A DNA stretch of 64,000 nt from Rebecca billardiae RCC1528 (lineage: Eukaryota; Haptophyta), in contig OZ251241.1 of assembly GCA_965240325.2 (NCBI GenBank), positions 372,001 to 436,000 on the forward strand, read 5' to 3'. The notes beneath the pieces were generated by a model. The model searched no databases. It worked only from the letters and a program-made list of their open reading frames with translations, and was not told the origin of the DNA. Within the stretch, counting starts at the first letter, position 1. Every line of letters begins with the position of its first letter. Shown here piece by piece: positions 21,837 to 32,879 of this stretch. A program made the translations under genes and the position numbers.

Positions 21837-22988
21837 CTATGCCTGGCGGTACCACACTGCCGCCTGCGGTGTGTGCTGCTGCGGCTGCATGTCCTGCTGC
21901 TGCCCTTGGTGGACGACGACGTAGCCGGCAGTTCCGCATGTGGGCGCCGGCTGGTTGGCAGGCGGGAGCATGTAGGCTTGCTGCTGCACCTGCACCTGCG
22001 CGCCCGGATGCGGCGGAGCGCCGTGCGGCACGCATGCAAACGCGCCCGGAGGCATGGGCTGGGGCGCCGGCCCCGCGTTGTAGGTCACCCACTGCGGCGC
22101 GGGCTGGAGCTGCACGAGCGACTGCTGCGGCATGGCCTGCTGCAAAGGCGCTGGGCCCGGCGGCGGCGGCGGCGGCTGCGCGACGTGCACGAGCTGCTGC
22201 TGCTGCGGCGGCGGCTGGAGCACGGTCATCTGCGGCTGCTGAGGCGCGCCATATGAGATCATGTACGCCGGGCCTGCGGCTGCGGCATTCTGCTCCGGCT
22301 GCTGGGGGTGGTAGGATGGATACTGGTGCACGAGCATCTGCTGCGGTGGTGGCGGCGGCTGCGACTGCGGCGTGTGCGGCTGCGGCGCGTGCGCGAGTGC
22401 TTGCGCGGGAGGCTGCATGTACCCCTGCGCCTGCGCCTGCACCACCTGCGTGTGCGCCCGCGCGTCCAGCGCAAATGGCGAAGGCTGCGGCGCGGACAGC
22501 TCCATCTCCGTCGTCTGCGGCACGAGCGCTGAGTCGTGGGGACGTGGTCCGCCGAGCATGGCGGGCACGCAGGTGATGGTCTTGGGGCTTCGTGGGGCGG
22601 GTGCCCCCTCGGACGCCACTGCGGCCGATGTCGCCCCGTCACGCTCGCTGCGCAGCGCGTGCTCTGCTGCTGGCTGCGAGGTGCGCACCGGCTCCTTCTT
22701 GGCGGACTTGGGCTTGCGCACGCGCTGACGGCGGTTCTGGAACCAGATCTGGATCTGGCGCTGGCTCACGTCGAACTCGCTCGCGAGCCGCGCCCTCTCC
22801 GCCGCCTTAGGGTATGGATTGGTCGCAAACGAGCGCTCGAGCGCCCGCCGAGTGACGTATGACACGTTCCAGCGGCTGGGCTCGTAGGTGGGCTCGTCGA
22901 TGCCCATGTCGGTAGGACCGTCACGCGCCGTCATCGCCTCGCCACCCCCTCCCCCGTCGGCGGCCGACGGCGTCCCCGGGGAGCTCAT
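21837..22988 (-). CDS. homeodomain transcription factor
   Basis: Single-exon, 383-residue protein. A homeodomain occupies ~38-94: an N-terminal arm/helix 1 around VTRRALERSF, helix 2 with PKAAERARLASEF, and recognition helix VSQRQIQIWFQNRRQRVRK with the invariant WFQNR (82-86). I see no three-residue TALE insertion. The remaining ~280 residues are rich in Gln, Pro and Ala, typical of an activation region. A basic stretch RKPKSAKKEP follows the homeodomain and could be a nuclear localisation signal. The start at 22988 (MSSPGTPSAADGG) is the first ATG in a frame that stays open to 23174. Bases 22492 onward recur at 36952; the coding sequence left of 22492 exists only here. Confidence 0.88.
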   Translation of the reverse strand: MSSPGTPSAADGGGGGEAMTARDGPTDMGIDEPTYEPSRWNVSYVTRRALERSFATNPYPKAAERARLASEFDVSQRQIQIWFQNRRQRVRKPKSAKKEPVRTSQPAAEHALRSERDGATSAAVASEGAPAPRSPKTITCVPAMLGGPRPHDSALVPQTTEMELSAPQPSPFALDARAHTQVVQAQAQGYMQPPAQALAHAPQPHTPQSQPPPPPQQMLVHQYPSYHPQQPEQNAAAAGPAYMISYGAPQQPQMTVLQPPPQQQQLVHVAQPPPPPPGPAPLQQAMPQQSLVQLQPAPQWVTYNAGPAPQPMPPGAFACVPHGAPPHPGAQVQVQQQAYMLPPANQPAPTCGTAGYVVVHQGQQQDMQPQQHTPQAAVWYRQA

Positions 22989-23256
22989 GCCCCTCCTTAC
23001 GTCGAAGAGGTCTGATGGGGATGATCCAGTCTCCTGCGATCGAGAAGAGCGGGCCGAGAAGGGGAACCTTTTCAATCGCCACGGAGCCCCGCGCGCGCCG
23101 GGGGGGCAGCTCAATGTGGGTGCAGTCACGCAGATTCCACGTGTTTGGGCGAGTCGTAGGCACGCAATCGACAATCGTCAATCGTGATGAAGTGATCGAA
23201 CAGAATGATGGGATGAATGATTAAAGAATCGGATGGATTGGACATTATTCGCTTTC

Positions 23257-23338
23257 GGGGCTGGCCAGGGTAGGGCTGGCTGGAGGCTTCGGCCGCCAGT
23301 CTGATCACCCGGAGCCCGTTATAAAGGGGAATTTAAAA
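23257..23338 (+). mobile_element. 82-bp 3' end of the LINE-like element
   Basis: Matches the reverse complement of ~5237-5312: the ...GGCTTCGGCCGCCAG...TGATCACCCGGAGCCCGTTATAAAGGGGAATTTA end, followed here by AAAA. It is therefore a severely 5'-truncated copy inserted about 270 bp upstream of the homeodomain ATG. The same fragment is in copy B at 37717-37798. Confidence 0.7.
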
Positions 23339-25291
23339 GGTACTTCAGGCCTTTAGCCCGTATCCACCCGTACCTGTTAGGAATAGTAAACTGTACTACC
23401 CAGGCGAACCGAAAAAATGATGACGAAGATCGAAGGGTTTCGGCTAGTTCAAATAATTCACCCATTTGACGAGAAAACATCAGGCTCTTGTGCGGTTGGT
23501 TGTGTGAGCGACATATTGTCTATCAGGCTCTCCCGATCAGGGGTTCAGGGTTCTCAACACGATTTTAATTGAGGAGGGTATTGAGAAAGATGGCGATTGT
23601 TGATGAATATTGAAATATTAATTTGGCCCAACAGCTCATTGGCTCGCGAAGTTGGAGGCAAGATGGTTTTGAACCGGGGGTTGAACCCCGGTTCTATTGA
23701 TGAACACCAATCATCAAATATGCAGTGTTCATGCATGAAGGGTTGGAAAGGGGTTGCCGGTACTTTTTGCGTTTTTTCAATTTTGGCCGGACAATCATGT
23801 GACACGTATGGATACATATGACTATCTAGTACTAATTCTAGTACTGGCGAGCGGCGACGTGTCAATTGAAATGTTCAAGCTGCAAACCCGCATTCATAAG
23901 ATTATTCATCGCGCGGGATCCCACGGCGGTGGGAATCCATGGACAGCATGCATTTTCGACCTCGTCGTGCGCGCTTCACAAGGCAGCGCGCCTGTGCGCG
24001 CCAGCCTCAGGCGCGAAGGAGGTGACGAGGGCGGGAAGGCGCGCAGCACAGAGTGGAGTACAGCACGCTTTTGCAGCCACGCGAATACCGCGCCGCCTGC
24101 TCTAGGCAACGTCACCGCCGCAGGTGACCTCCGACGCCGCTGCGGCGAGTGAGGTCGGAAGAGGCTATGAGGGCATCTTCGGCCAGCGCTTCGGGACGGG
24201 CGTGCTCGGCTGCGGCGTGCAACGGTAACACCCTCACACTCTAGTCAGCGCGGCGGTTAGTTTGCCACTGTGTACACTTGCCTCTGACGTTCAGTCGTCG
24301 CGTCATGGCTGGCATGCGCCGCAGCGCACGTAAGGCGCGAGGCTGACGTCGTGGCGGAGGCTAGTGCGAGTAGTAGGGGGCCGCGGCGGTCCGTAAGCCT
24401 CCCGCTGCCGACTACTGTATGCGTATCAAGACGATCATGTGGCTGCGCGGCCCGGACGCGGTGCCGGCCGGGAGTAAAAATAAGCCCGCATCCTGACGAC
24501 CGCGTCTCACACCGCAGTCGCTCAAACGAACTTACGAAGTCTGCAGTAGAGTGCCAATAAGGGAGCTTGCATGATAGGTCATACGTCCGACCCGAATAAG
24601 TGCACTGCGCGATAATCCGGGGACTCGATGACTTGCCACAAAGCCGACTGACTGAGCCAGGTACTGAGTACTGACCGTGCCGCTGAGGCGGCGCGGCAGC
24701 AGTGCAGCACGGCTCGCGGAGCGCGCCCCGGCTGCGCCGGGCTCAGGCTGCGCGCACTGGTCGCCGCCCGGCGGTTCTGCCACGACGTCCAACCATGTGA
24801 ACACATCTACGGTATCATTTTCACATTCATCAGACAGTGACATAAGACACATCAGCGCATCAGATTACTCAGCCAGAAGACGAGAACCGGAGAACGGTGT
24901 AGCAGTTGTGCGGAGATCGAAGTCAAAGTCGTCATCAGTAGTGAGCAGCAGACTCATCAATACCGCAATACGGTGCCCGTCAGTGCCCGCTCAGCTTGAC
25001 TCCGTGCCGCGCGGCGGCCCGGGGTCGTCCGAGTGGGTCACACTATGATGAGTGCGGCGCGGTTCAGCGCGGTGTTAGTCACGGTTTGAGACCGGCGGGA
25101 CTTGCTCCGTACTCGGACGATGAGTCACGATAGTCATCGTCGATCATATCACGCAGACATATCAGCGCAGGCAGCAGCCGGGACGAGCAGCGGAGCAGAT
25201 ACGGACGCGGCCCGCGGCGCCGCGGCCGGGCCCGAGCCCTGGACTCCGGAGCGGCGGCAGCCGCCCGGCGGGGCCTTATTATATTTAACGA
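23339..25291. other. 2 kb intergenic with a low-GC island
   Basis: 23340-23900 is clearly less GC-rich than its surroundings. It holds a perfect hairpin (GAACCGGGG 23671-23679 / CCCCGGTTC 23686-23694) and ATAGTAAACTGTAC (~23386), a word that also occurs near 56645. 23900-25291 returns to GC-rich sequence. Small open frames on both strands have no recognisable product. Confidence 0.45.
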
Positions 25292-26208
25292 CGTGGCAGC
25301 AACGAACAAGCGTCAGGCTCAGAGTGCAGCAGACACATAGAATGCGTCCGCGCCTTCCGTCCAGGTCAGGCAGTGCGCCACCCGCAGCCCTGCCCCCCTA
25401 CGGGAGCGGGGCCGGGGTGGAGCACCGCCTCGGCCTGGGGCACGCGGCGGCGACGGCAGATGCCGCCGCGGCAGAGCGCCTTCCGGAGCACAAGTTTGGA
25501 TGAGGGTGAGGTCGTAGTCGATGTAGCCGCCCGCCGACCTAGCGGCGAGTAGCTCCGGCAAGCGGCAGCCGCGGCTGTCGCCCCCGTGCGCCCGCGTGGG
25601 CGCCTGGATGAGGATGAGGTCGTAGTACGCGTCGCCGCCCGCCGGCCAAGCGGCGCGCAGCTGCAGAAGAGGGGCTTGGAGAGTGAGCGCGCCGCCTAGC
25701 GCGCTCTGGGCGATGAAGCAGATGAGGTTGTAGTCGATGTCGCAGCCCGGCCCGCCGGCGGGCTGCTGCAGATGCAGTGCTTGATGCTGGGGAACCTGGC
25801 CCCCGGGCGCGTCACACCCCGCAACCCCTGCCCCACCTAGGGTGGAGCGTGGGGCACGGAGCAGGCCAGCGCCAAGGGCCAGATGGGTGTGACAGCGGCG
25901 TCCACCTGCTGCATCGCCCCCCGAGGCGATGCAGCCGGCGGCCGGCTGGAGAAAGAGGGTGCCAGTGCCAGACTGATGATAAAAATTATTATATATATAA
26001 AGGTGATGGAGAAAGAGGGTGCCAGATGATGGAGAAAGAGGGTGCCAGTCCCTATCCCTTATTAGGCCGAGGCGGTGCTCCACCCCGGCCCCGCTCCCGT
26101 AGGGGGGCAGGGCTGCGGGTGGCGCACTGTCTGACCTGGACGGAAGGCGCGGACGCATTCTATGTGTCTGTTGCACTCTGAGCCTGACGCTTGTCCGATG
26201 CTGCCACG
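25292..26208. mobile_element. 917-bp element with 145-bp terminal inverted repeats
   Basis: The left repeat 25292-25436 and right repeat 26064-26208 are reverse complements with only a few mismatches, both opening CGTGGCAGC. The interior has three diverged direct repeats containing GATGAGG..GAGGTCGTAGTCGATGT (near 25505, 25610, 25720) and three copies of GAGAAAGAGGGTGCCAG (25952-26050). One minus-strand frame is open across nearly the whole element (25319-26176), with no family. A target-site duplication is not certain. A partial copy lies at 20024-20230. Confidence 0.7.
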
Positions 26209-28462
26209 CCGTTATTAAATATATATCAGAAATAATAATCAGACTGATGATGATAAAATATTATATATATTATAAGTATTATCACGGATATAGTATATAC
26301 AGGTATACTACTCGGCTAGGTAATTCATCACTTTAATCACCGTAGCCAGAGTAGGAACTCGGTCCGCGCGGCCCGCCTCGTCGGCCAGGCTCCGAATGCC
26401 TGATGCGGTGCGAAGCTCAGTTTCGGCCCGGCTACTAGTACGGTGGACGGCCACCGGGGGTATCATAGTCTCTGAAGTTTACGGTGCTCACGATTCGTAT
26501 TCGAGTCACCGGCGGCCCGGAGGCCGGAAGGGCGCGGCGGCCGAAGCGCATACGGCTGAGACTCTGCGATAGCGACGACGACGGCGACGCCACGCGAGCC
26601 CGCAACCCTCGTCAGAGGGTACGGGCTCGTCACCACAGCACAGTGAACACGCCCCAGCGGCGAAGCGGACAAACAAAATGGCGGACGCCCGCCTCGCGGG
26701 TAGCTCGCGTGAGGCTCGATGGCCGAGCCCACGGAGGGCCTGCGGCGACTGGGACATGTCAGCGGACAGCTAGACACGCATAGCGCCCTGTCAGAAGCGT
26801 CAGAGAGCTCTCATGCCAGCGCAGCTGCTCGCCCTGCCCGTCCTCGAGCTCGGCGCCGAACGGCACCGAGACTGGCTGATCCGGAGCTGTCAACACCGCG
26901 TGTGCGCGCGCGGATCGCTGGAGGAAGCGAAGACAGGGTCCAGCTCGCTAGGTGAGGTGTGGAGAGTATATGCCCTGGCAGAGTCACCGCGACTCGAATG
27001 AGCCTCGAATCGCCCGTGCCGCCTCCTCGCGCGCTGCTCGAGCACGATGCGTTTGCTGCCGCAGCTGCACCCTGCGCACTCCCGCGGAAAGACATCGCGC
27101 GCGCTTGCCCACGAAGCTGAAGCAGGCCGGCAGCTGCTCGCGGAAGAAGAGCGCACACGAGCTGCCAAGCTGGCGCCCAGCTGCCGCGACCGCGGCACGT
27201 CAGCTCGACGAGCCAGCGCACTGCCGCGACCGCATCGCCTCCTTTGAGCTGCAAGCTGATGAGCAGTGATCTGCGCGACGGCGCGCGAAGCGCGTGGGCA
27301 GTGGGTCGACGCAGAGAGGGTGACGTGAGCGATGTGAATCGTGGAATGCGAGGCCTTCGCACTCGCCCGGCACCCCAAAGCGCACCCGACTGGGCATGGT
27401 TGTGCCTCGCTGAGCTGCTCGCATTCGTCACGGTCATCCGACTGATGCACACGGCTGTGATGTGCGCCTGAACGAGATGCAACCATCGGCAGAACCGCGA
27501 CCTCGGCAGGTCGTCGAGTGCGCAAGTGCGCAACGAGGTCGTGAAGGTAGTCAAGCTCGCTCAGGTCGCCCTGAGTCAGCGCAAACGAGCTGTTCTGCGC
27601 GCGTGCGCAGACGGGGCCGCGCAGACGGCATCATTGCATGAGCACAAAACTGGGTGGGAATCATGCAGCCCTAGCGTGGGAAGCAGAGGCGCTGGCGGTC
27701 GGGGAGGTGGGCGCTCGAAAGCACGCCCGAAGTGTGCAGGCACACGCACCGTCAGCCATGGTCGGCACCATTCGCCTGGTGTACTGGCCGTCGCTGTCCA
27801 GAGCTCTCGCAGCAGTCCATCACCTGCGTCCGATCCATAAACATCGTAGATGTGAAGGCATGAACCGCCAGGTCGGACAAGAAGCACGCACTCGATGGAC
27901 ATCTGGACACCAGGCGCGTCACAAACAACGCTCAAGTCCGCCTTGATTGCTTGAGGATGTGACCCGACGGGCATGCGCTCGATGTGCCGCTCGAGCCCAC
28001 AAAAGTGCAGCTCTTTTGAGGTGGAGGATATATTGGGGGCGAGACATTTCCAGCCGTCCCGAAGAGGCATGCGGGCAAGTCTTGGCACCCAATCACCCAC
28101 TCAGATAGCCACCCAGGCCCGCCATCCATCGGGACGGGTGGGAGCAAGCATCACATGTCGGTCGCGTGCTGCTGCGAGCTCGAACACGCCTGCTTCGGAC
28201 GCGGGCTCTTCTCGTGGCAGAGTCGTGGCGCGACACCCGAGCTAGTGTCCCATATAATGGCCAGCTATACGGTCCGCCCAGTACGGGATAGGCCCACGGA
28301 TGATCGCGCCCGTGGGCCCGGCTAGAGCGGCCGAGCGACGGCGGAAGGCCTCGGGCGGAAGACTGAGATCCCGCCATCGCCCTGCCAAATCGGCCGGTTC
28401 CCAAGCAGTTTTGTTTGTCCGCTCCGCCGCTGGGGCGTGTTTACTGTGAGCCGCACAGCCCG
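26209..28462. other. 2.2 kb region without a supportable gene
   Basis: After an AT-rich stretch (26209-26330) the sequence is GC-rich. Overlapping frames in several phases (for example 26811-27554 and 27576-28100 on minus) contain fragments such as GVQMSIECVLLVRPG. Stops and frame changes separate the fragments and I recognise nothing. A decayed gene or transposon is possible but not shown. Confidence 0.4.
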
Positions 28463-29305
28463 TCACCACAGACGGCGTGCCTCAGTGAGCAGCTCGCGCA
28501 GGTCCGTCGTCGGTGGGCCCGCCGGGTCGGACGCAAGATCAAAGCGCAGGTTGCTCGGGGCTCGCGCGTCGAGGGCTGCGACGACGAGCGCGGCGACATC
28601 GGCGCGAGGCACGGTCATCAGGGCACGATTGCGCGCGAGCTCATCGTTACGCCCGACGAGAAGCCGGCGCCGGCCGCCAGGCTCGTCCAGCAGCCCGGCG
28701 GGCTTGACGATCGTGAAGTTGAGCGCGGACGCCGATGACAGCAGGCTCAGCTCGCCCTGTGCCTTGTAGAAGAGCGCGTAGCCACCACCGAGCTTGTCCA
28801 GCGGCGAATCGGGCTGGGTGGTGCCCATCGACGACACCAGCACGACCCTCTGCGCGCCCGCCCGCCGTGCCGCCGCCACCTGGTTGTCCTGCCCGAGCCA
28901 GTCCACCTCGCGCGGCGAGCCGCCCGGCGGGTACGTCCACGAGCCGTTAGCCAGCTTGTACGGCATGGACGAGGTGAGGATCACCGCGGAGGCCACGCCG
29001 GCGAACGGTGCCTCGAGGTCGTCAGCATGCGTCACGTCGCCGACGAACACGCCGTCAGCCTCGTCGCATTCCGTGCAGTCCAGCACCTTGCGGGCCTTGG
29101 CGCGGTGCCGGACGAGCGCGCGCACGCCATGCGGCCCGCGCGCGTTACGGAGCGCGTTGTACACGTGGGAGCCTGTGCGGCCCGTCGCGCCGGTGACGAG
29201 TACCACGCCATCCGCGGCGACGGATCCCGTGCGGCCCGCCGCGCCGGTGGCGAGTTGGTCCGCGGCAACGGCGGCGGCGACGGCCGCGATGGCGACGAGC
29301 ATCAT
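28463..29305 (-). CDS. NAD(P)-binding atypical SDR, copy A
   Basis: Single-exon, 280-residue protein of the atypical/extended SDR (NmrA-like) type. The first ~16 residues (MMLVAIAAVAAAVAA) form a signal-peptide- or anchor-like hydrophobic stretch. The dinucleotide motif is VLVTGATGRTG (36-45). RALVRHRAKA follows where NADP-type enzymes carry basic residues, then GDVTHADDLEAPFAGV. VLVSSMGTT and YALFYKAQGE stand at the usual Ser and YxxxK positions, and FTIVKPAGLLDEPGG is typical of this group. Substrate unknown; related plant and algal proteins act in plastids or on quinone/chlorophyll-like substrates (inference only). It is divergent from the Nup96 gene with 137 bp between start codons. Two adjacent ATGs (29305, 29302) are possible starts. 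Confidence 0.85.
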   Translation of the reverse strand: MMLVAIAAVAAAVAADQLATGAAGRTGSVAADGVVLVTGATGRTGSHVYNALRNARGPHGVRALVRHRAKARKVLDCTECDEADGVFVGDVTHADDLEAPFAGVASAVILTSSMPYKLANGSWTYPPGGSPREVDWLGQDNQVAAARRAGAQRVVLVSSMGTTQPDSPLDKLGGGYALFYKAQGELSLLSSASALNFTIVKPAGLLDEPGGRRRLLVGRNDELARNRALMTVPRADVAALVVAALDARAPSNLRFDLASDPAGPPTTDLRELLTEARRLW

Positions 29306-29442
29306 CACGCCACCGGACCACTGCTCTCGAGGCGGACTCGAGCAGGCGTCCGGACCCGTTCGGCGCAGTGCTTGCGCGGCTCTCTGCGGCCCTCGTCGCG
29401 CGAGGGCGGCGCGGCTCCTCGCCTGGCGACCCGCGCCTCACG
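29306..29442. promoter_or_regulatory. putative bidirectional promoter, copy A
   Basis: 137 bp separate the start codons of the divergent SDR and Nup96 genes, so both 5' UTRs and promoters must fit here or overlap coding sequence. No TATA box is visible. The same interval is 43766-43902 in copy B. Confidence 0.45.
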
Positions 29443-32400
29443 ATGGTGAGGCTGGGCTGGGACGACGACGACGAGGAGGAGGAGGAGGGGGAGGAGGAGG
29501 AGGAGGATGACGCCGATGGCTTCGTCGAGGTGAGTGCGCGCGAGATCGCGGGCGAGCAGGCCGACGACGCGGACGAGGAGGACGACGCCATGGGCCTCGC
29601 CCGCGACGAGGAGGACGACCACGCCATGCCGCCGCTGCTGCTCGAGGCTTCCGCGGCGGAGGATGCGGAGATGGGGGAGACGACGGGCGCGGAAGTTGAC
29701 GGGGGCTCGCTCGCCATGACACCCGCCGTGTCGCGTGACGTCGAGGTGATGCGCTCGGCGCTCCGCCTCCGCTCCGCGTCGGCGCAGCCGGCTTATGACG
29801 ACGCGCTGCTCGCCTCGCTCGGCGCGCCACCGCCGGCGCCACCGAGCGAGCGGCGGACGCCGCGCGGGCCCGCCGGCATGCTCGAGATGGCGCCGCGTGC
29901 CGAAACCCTCGTCTTCGCCGCCGCCCGCCGCGACGCCTTTGCCGAGCCGCTCGTGCCCACGCGCGGCGGCGGCGGCGCCGACGGCTCGGAGCAGACCTCC
30001 TTCTGCGCGTGGCTGCTGCAGGGCGCCGCGTCGGGCGCGCGCGGCTCGGCGGACGCGCTGCGCGTCCTCGCGCACGCGCACCCGCTGTCGTGGGGGCCCG
30101 ACGGCCAGCTGCTCACCGCCGCCCTGCACCCGGCCGGCCCGCGCCGCGGCCGCCCCGAGGTTCGCGTGCACTGGCCGGCCGGGTGGCGCACCGCGGACGG
30201 CGGCGCGCTTCTCGAGGCGGTCGGCGGAGCGGGGGTCGGCGAGGCGCGCGCGGCGATGGCCGAGGGCGCGAACACGGACGCTGCCGACGCCGGCTCGACC
30301 GCGCTCGTGCCCGCCGCCCCCGCCGTGGCCGGCCTCGGCCGGCGGCGCGCGCGCTCGGCCGCGGCGATGCTCGAAGCGCACCGCGTGCACGTGGCTTGCG
30401 CGCGCGCTCCCTCGGACGGGGCGGAGGCAGCGGGGGCGCGCGCGGCGCGCGTGAGCGCGCTGTGCGACGCGTTCGGCGCCGCCGAGGCGCTCGGCGCGCC
30501 GCCCGCGCGCGCCGCCGACGCGCGCACGCCCAGTGCCGCCGAGCGCGCCTGGCAGCTCGTCAGCGCCGTCTGGGGCGTGGGTGGCTGCCACTGCGTCCCG
30601 TCCGAGGAGGCGGTGGCGCGCTGGCTGCGCGCGCTCGCGGCCGACACGGCGCGCGAGGCGATCGCGCGCGCCGAGGCGGAGGCCGTGGCGGCGCGCGGCC
30701 CCGACGCGTGCGCCGACCCGCTGCTCGTCGCCTTCCACCACCTCAGCTGCCTCGACGTCGCCGCCGCCGTCCGAGCGGCGCGCAACGGCGGGTACGCGCG
30801 CGTGGCGTCTCTGCTCGCGCTCGCTGGCAGCGGCTCGGTCGCGGCGGCGGCGGCGGCGGCGCAGCGGCAGCTGTGGGCGTCCGTCGGCGCGCGGCCGCGC
30901 TTCGTGCCCGACGGCGTGTCGCGGCTGCTCGCGCTGCTCGCCGGCGACGTGCGCGGCGCGGACGCGCGCGCGCACGAGCTGAGCTGGCCGCAGGCGCTGG
31001 GGGTGTGCTGGTGGTTCGAGACGGCCGCGCCGCACGGCGGCGGCGACGGCGGCGGCGACGGCGGCGGCGGCGGCGCGCTCGTCTCGGCCGACTGCGTGCC
31101 CAATCGCTCGCTCGCGCACGCGCTGCGTCGGTACGACGAGGGCGTGCACGAGGGTGTGCTGCAGCCGCCACGCCCTCGGCACACGCGCGGCGGCGGCGGC
31201 GGCGGCGGCGGCGGCTTTGGCAACGCAGAGGCCGCGCGGGCGGACGACCTTCTGTTCGGGCTGCTGCGGCTGGCGGTGGAGCCGCTGCAGCCGCTGCCCG
31301 CCGTGCTCTCGCCGTACGGCCTCTCGGCGCACCCGTGCCGCGCGCTCACGCCGTGGTGCCTGCACGAGGTGCTCACGCGCGTGGTCGGACTGCGCCCGCT
31401 CGACGCCGCGACGGCCGCGGCACTGCGCGGCGCGTGCGCTGCCGAGCTGCTCGCGAGCTCAGAGTGGCCGGCGGCGGTGTACGTTGCCGCGCAGCGGCGC
31501 GCGGCGTCGGCCGCGGCGTCGGCCGAGGGCGCGGAGGGCGCGAGCGCCGAGCTCGACGCGCGGCAGCGCGCGGCCGCGCTGCGCATCCTCGCCAGCCACG
31601 CGCGCCCGCCGCCCACCGCGCCCGCCTCCGCCGACGCGGCCGACGCGGCCGGCGCTCCGTCGGGCGCGCCTTACTCGTGGCTGCCCTGGGCGCTGGACGA
31701 GGCGAGCGCGGCGCGCACGCTGTCGTCGTCGGAGGCGCGGCTGCTCGAGATGTTCGACGAGCTGCCCGCCGGCGCGGCCGTGCTCAGCCGTGCGCAAGTG
31801 TGCGCCGCCGTGCACGCCGCGAAGGCGTGCGCGGCGGGCGCGCGCGCCGGCTCGCGCGCCGAGCTGCCCGACATTGAGGCCGACGCGGACGAGTCGCGCG
31901 CGCGCGTGCGCACGCACTGCTACCACCTGCTCGCGGCGCGGCGGTGGGCTGCGGCGCACGCGCTCGTGTGCGCGCAGCTCGCGCCGCGCGCACTCGTCGA
32001 GTACGCCGAGGGCTCGGCGGCGCGCGCCGAGCTGCGCGCACTCCTCGCAGCCCTCGCCGAGCACAGCGCCGAGGTGCGGCCGCCGCGAGGCAGGGGCGCG
32101 CGGCCCGGCCGCCTGGGCCCGGCCGCGTGCGCGCGGCCCGCCCGGCCGCGGCGCACCGCGCGGCCTGCGCGCCGGGCGCACTCACGCGCGCCGCCCGCTC
32201 CCCGCCGCGCGCCCGCCGCCTCGCCCGCGCGCCCGCTCAGGTGGGGCCCGGCTGGAGCGGCGCCGGGCTGGTGTACGCGCGCGCCCTCCAACTGCTTGCG
32301 GACGTGACACCCGCGCCGCCGCCCATGGGTGCGGATCCGGCGGCCGACGCGGCCGCGCTGCGGCTGTCGGCGCAGCACGAGGCGTCGGCGCTCGAGCTGC

Positions 32401-32879
32401 TGCGCGCGCTCGGCGGGTGGAGCGCGCAGCCGCAGCCGCTCATCCAGAGCGCGGGGCCCTGCCCCCTGCCCTCACTCGGAGGCCACGCCGGCCTGGGCGG
32501 ACACGCGCCTTGGTTTGGCCTCGGCCCGTGTCACGAGGTGCGCTGCGCTCGCGCGGCCCGCCCGGCGGCGCGCGCAGCAAACGCCGCGCCGCCCCGTCGA
32601 CGGCCGACTGACCGCGCGCGGCGCCGGTGCGCGTCGCCCTGCGGCGCGCAGGTCGTGCGCGCCAAGCTGTGCGACGCCTTCCTCGTCGCGCGCGAGCGCT
32701 CGCTGGGCGCCGAGGGCTTGGACGGCGCCGAGTCGGAGCACAAGCGCGCGGGCCGCTCTCTCTACCTCACAGAGGCGCTGGCGCGCGCGCGGCTGCCGTC
32801 GGACACGCGGCAGCAGGTGGGCTGGCTCGCGCTCGACGAGTTCCTCGGCCGCGGCTGGCCGCCCTCGGCGAGCGCCTGA
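29443..32879 (+). CDS. NUP96: nucleoporin Nup96, copy A
   Basis: Three exons: 29443-32073, 32241-32537, 32652-32879 (phase 0 joins), 1051 residues. Nup96 is a scaffold subunit of the Nup107-160 Y-complex. The N-terminus MVRLGWDDDDEEEEE resembles the acidic start of Nup96 after Nup98 cleavage. It is followed by the SWGPDGQLL segment and the helical Nup96 core: ERAWQLVSAVWG; VASLLALAGSG; LSWPQALGVCWWFE; ALRRYDEGVHEGVL; LLFGLLRLA; the CYHLLAARRWAAAHALVCAQL repeat; and a short C-terminal exon. No Nup98 GLFG repeats or autoproteolytic HFS site precede it; the upstream neighbour is the divergent SDR. The gene therefore encodes Nup96 alone, as in land plants. Confidence 0.87.

Noticed and set aside
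23597-23821. Small plus-strand ORF in the low-GC island (MLMNIEILIWPNSSLAREVGG)
   Set aside because: 74 codons, no family, no supporting exon or context.
27576-28100. 174-codon minus-strand ORF (GVQMSIECVLLVRPG)
   Set aside because: No recognisable family, flanked by stops and frame changes. Kept only as an unassigned region.
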